Below are positions 12,580 through 13,582 of a stretch of DNA of 13,582 bases, piece after piece. Position numbers and translations under genes: made by a program. The stretch's first letter is position 1. Each line of letters begins with the position of its first letter. A model generated the notes under the pieces. It saw nothing but the letters and a program-made list of their open reading frames with translations. It searched no databases and was not told where the DNA came from. Location of the stretch: contig CABMIA010000192.1 of assembly GCA_902386085.1 (NCBI GenBank), forward strand, positions 1 to 13,582. The letters are read 5' to 3'. Source of the DNA: an uncultured archaeon. Its GTDB lineage: Archaea; Halobacteriota; Methanosarcinia; Methanosarcinales; Methanoperedenaceae.

Positions 12580-12831
12580 ATGTCCGAAAGAAAATATACC
12601 CGGTGGAAAAAATGCCTGATATGTGATGATTTTGTGAAATTGATGTTTCCCGAGGATGCTAAAAACATGCTTATCGTCTACGAACCTGTGGAAGGCATGA
12701 GCAATGAATCCAAGAACTGGAAAAAAAAGCAGCTCGGGTATATCCACAGGGCATGTCTCGGGAAAGCGCATTCTACCCTGAGGATTAAATCGATTGAGCC
12801 GGATGAAAGTGGTGTTTCAGGGGTCGTGTAG
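12580..12831 (+). CDS. Small CxxC/HxxC protein coupled to ubiD
   Basis: This 83-residue soluble protein is not a family I recognise. It opens with a basic stretch (MSERKYTRWKK) and has CLIC (Cys12, Cys15) and later HRAC (His56, Cys59) plus His64, a spacing that could bind one zinc ion. Between them lie LIVYEPVEGM and a lysine-rich turn (NWKKKQLG). Its TAG stop shares its G with the GTG start of ubiD, so the two should be translated together from the promoter at 12548-12564. Bacterial UbiD-type hydroxyarylate decarboxylases (BsdC/VdcC) have a small Cys-bearing D subunit of similar size; the likeness is in arrangement, not visible sequence homology. A role as UbiD partner is inference. Confidence 0.7.
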   Translation: MSERKYTRWKKCLICDDFVKLMFPEDAKNMLIVYEPVEGMSNESKNWKKKQLGYIHRACLGKAHSTLRIKSIEPDESGVSGVV

Positions 12832-13582
12832 TGGCTTACAAAGATCTGCGCGAATTCATAGAGGTACTTGAAGAAAAAAACCTGCTGCGCCGGATAAAAA
12901 CAGAAGTCAGCGCCGAGCTTGAGATCACCGAAATACTGGACAGGACGGTCAAGAACAGAGGCCCGGCGCTTTTATTTGAAAATGTGAAAGGTTACAGGAT
13001 CCCTGTATTTGCCAATGCTTTCGGGACTATGGAACGCATGAACCTTGCGCTTGGAGTAAACAATTTTGATGAAATAAGTTCGCGAATCCGCAAGCTCCTG
13101 GATTTTAAAGCGCCATCCGGCATCTGGGAAGGGATAAAAATGATCCCGCAACTGGGAGAACTTACATCTTTTGCCCCGAAATATGTAAAATCAGGTACAT
13201 GCAAGGAAGTGATCCTGAAAGAAGGCTTCTCGCTGGATGAATTCCCGGTGCTGAAATGCTGGCCAGGGGACGGTGGTCGCTTCATCACTCTTCCCCTGGT
13301 ATTCACGAAGAACCCGAAAACAGGAAAACAGAACGTGGGGATGTACAGGATGCAGGTCTATGACGGGAAGACAACGGGTATGCACTGGCACATCCATAAA
13401 CACGGCGCGCGTGATTATGCAGAAAGCGGGGAAGGAAAAATCGACGTTGCGGTTGCAATCGGCGCGGATCCCGCGGTCGTTTATTCTGCCACCGCGCCCC
13501 TCCCTGACAATATCGATGAGATGATGTTTGCCTGTTTCCTGCGGAAAAAGAACGTGGAACTTGTAAAATGCGAAACCGTGGA
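12831..13582 (+). CDS. ubiD: UbiD family prenyl-FMN decarboxylase (3' end outside window)
   Basis: The first 250 residues of a UbiD-family (de)carboxylase are present; the gene runs off the right edge. It starts at GTG 12831, overlapping the upstream stop by one base. The N-terminus MAYKDLREFIEVLEE, EITEILDRTVKN and GPALLFENVKGYRIPVFANAFG (split at 44-54 and 55-65) are characteristic. In QNVGMYRMQVYDG, Asn168 and Arg173, together with His191 of HWHIHKHGA, match the metal/prenyl-FMN ligands and catalytic Arg of characterised UbiD/Fdc proteins as I recall them; the catalytic Glu pair lies beyond the window. In archaea this family includes anhydromevalonate-phosphate decarboxylase of the modified mevalonate pathway and quinone-related enzymes. 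Context here does not choose between them, as no UbiX or aconitase-X gene is in the window. Confidence 0.92.
   Translation, partial: MAYKDLREFIEVLEEKNLLRRIKTEVSAELEITEILDRTVKNRGPALLFENVKGYRIPVFANAFGTMERMNLALGVNNFDEISSRIRKLLDFKAPSGIWEGIKMIPQLGELTSFAPKYVKSGTCKEVILKEGFSLDEFPVLKCWPGDGGRFITLPLVFTKNPKTGKQNVGMYRMQVYDGKTTGMHWHIHKHGARDYAESGEGKIDVAVAIGADPAVVYSATAPLPDNIDEMMFACFLRKKNVELVKCETV

Noticed and set aside
12457..12771. Minus-strand frame of 104 residues opposite the small zinc protein
   Set aside because: It runs antisense through the divergent promoter and the small gene; the plus-strand frame has the TATA box, metal-binding residues and coupling to ubiD.

Overview
The window reads as chromosome of a methanogen-lineage euryarchaeon. 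Supporting points are TATA-box promoters often about 25 bp ahead of the start codon (leaderless transcripts), tRNA genes without an encoded CCA, a DUF217-type VapB, the methanofuran enzyme MfnA, archaeal-type MoaA, an archaeal TraB-family membrane protein, a DUF116 protein and a CRISPR repeat ending in ATTGAAAC. My best guess is Methanosarcinales, possibly an ANME-2d / 'Candidatus Methanoperedens'-like genome. That is inference from gene content, not a database match.

Left part (1-1900), accessory: the leader-distal end of a CRISPR array (37-nt repeats, 36-nt spacers, degenerate last repeat) is followed by a vapBC toxin-antitoxin pair whose toxin is broken by one in-frame TAA. After a 9-bp tandem repeat and a TATA box comes an unrecognised, probably all-helical repeat protein. 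A 7-TM protein resembling a sensor-kinase input domain without its kinase converges on it.

Middle part (2700-7200), mostly housekeeping: an acyl-CoA dehydrogenase is divergent from a two-gene ABC system of the FetAB/UPF0014 type. Then come a degenerate HNH-like zinc protein, tRNA-Gln(CUG), moaA and a convergent tRNA-Val(CAC).

Right part (7200-13582): mfnA (tyrosine/aspartate decarboxylase) lies 45 bp downstream of a gene for a pentameric ligand-gated ion channel (Cys-loop receptor superfamily). The channel is divergent from a universal stress protein. Next are an unlisted 41-codon membrane peptide gene and, 6 bp later, a TraB/Tiki-like membrane protein. tatA and a membrane-anchored, cysteine-rich DUF116 protein lie on the minus strand. 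Last come a small CxxC/HxxC protein and ubiD, which overlap by one base; ubiD runs off the right edge.

The most interesting signal is the channel next to mfnA: an enzyme that can make tyramine beside a receptor whose relatives are gated by amines. Also notable are the tiny membrane ORF ahead of traB, the small zinc protein coupled to ubiD, and the interrupted vapC beside the CRISPR end.
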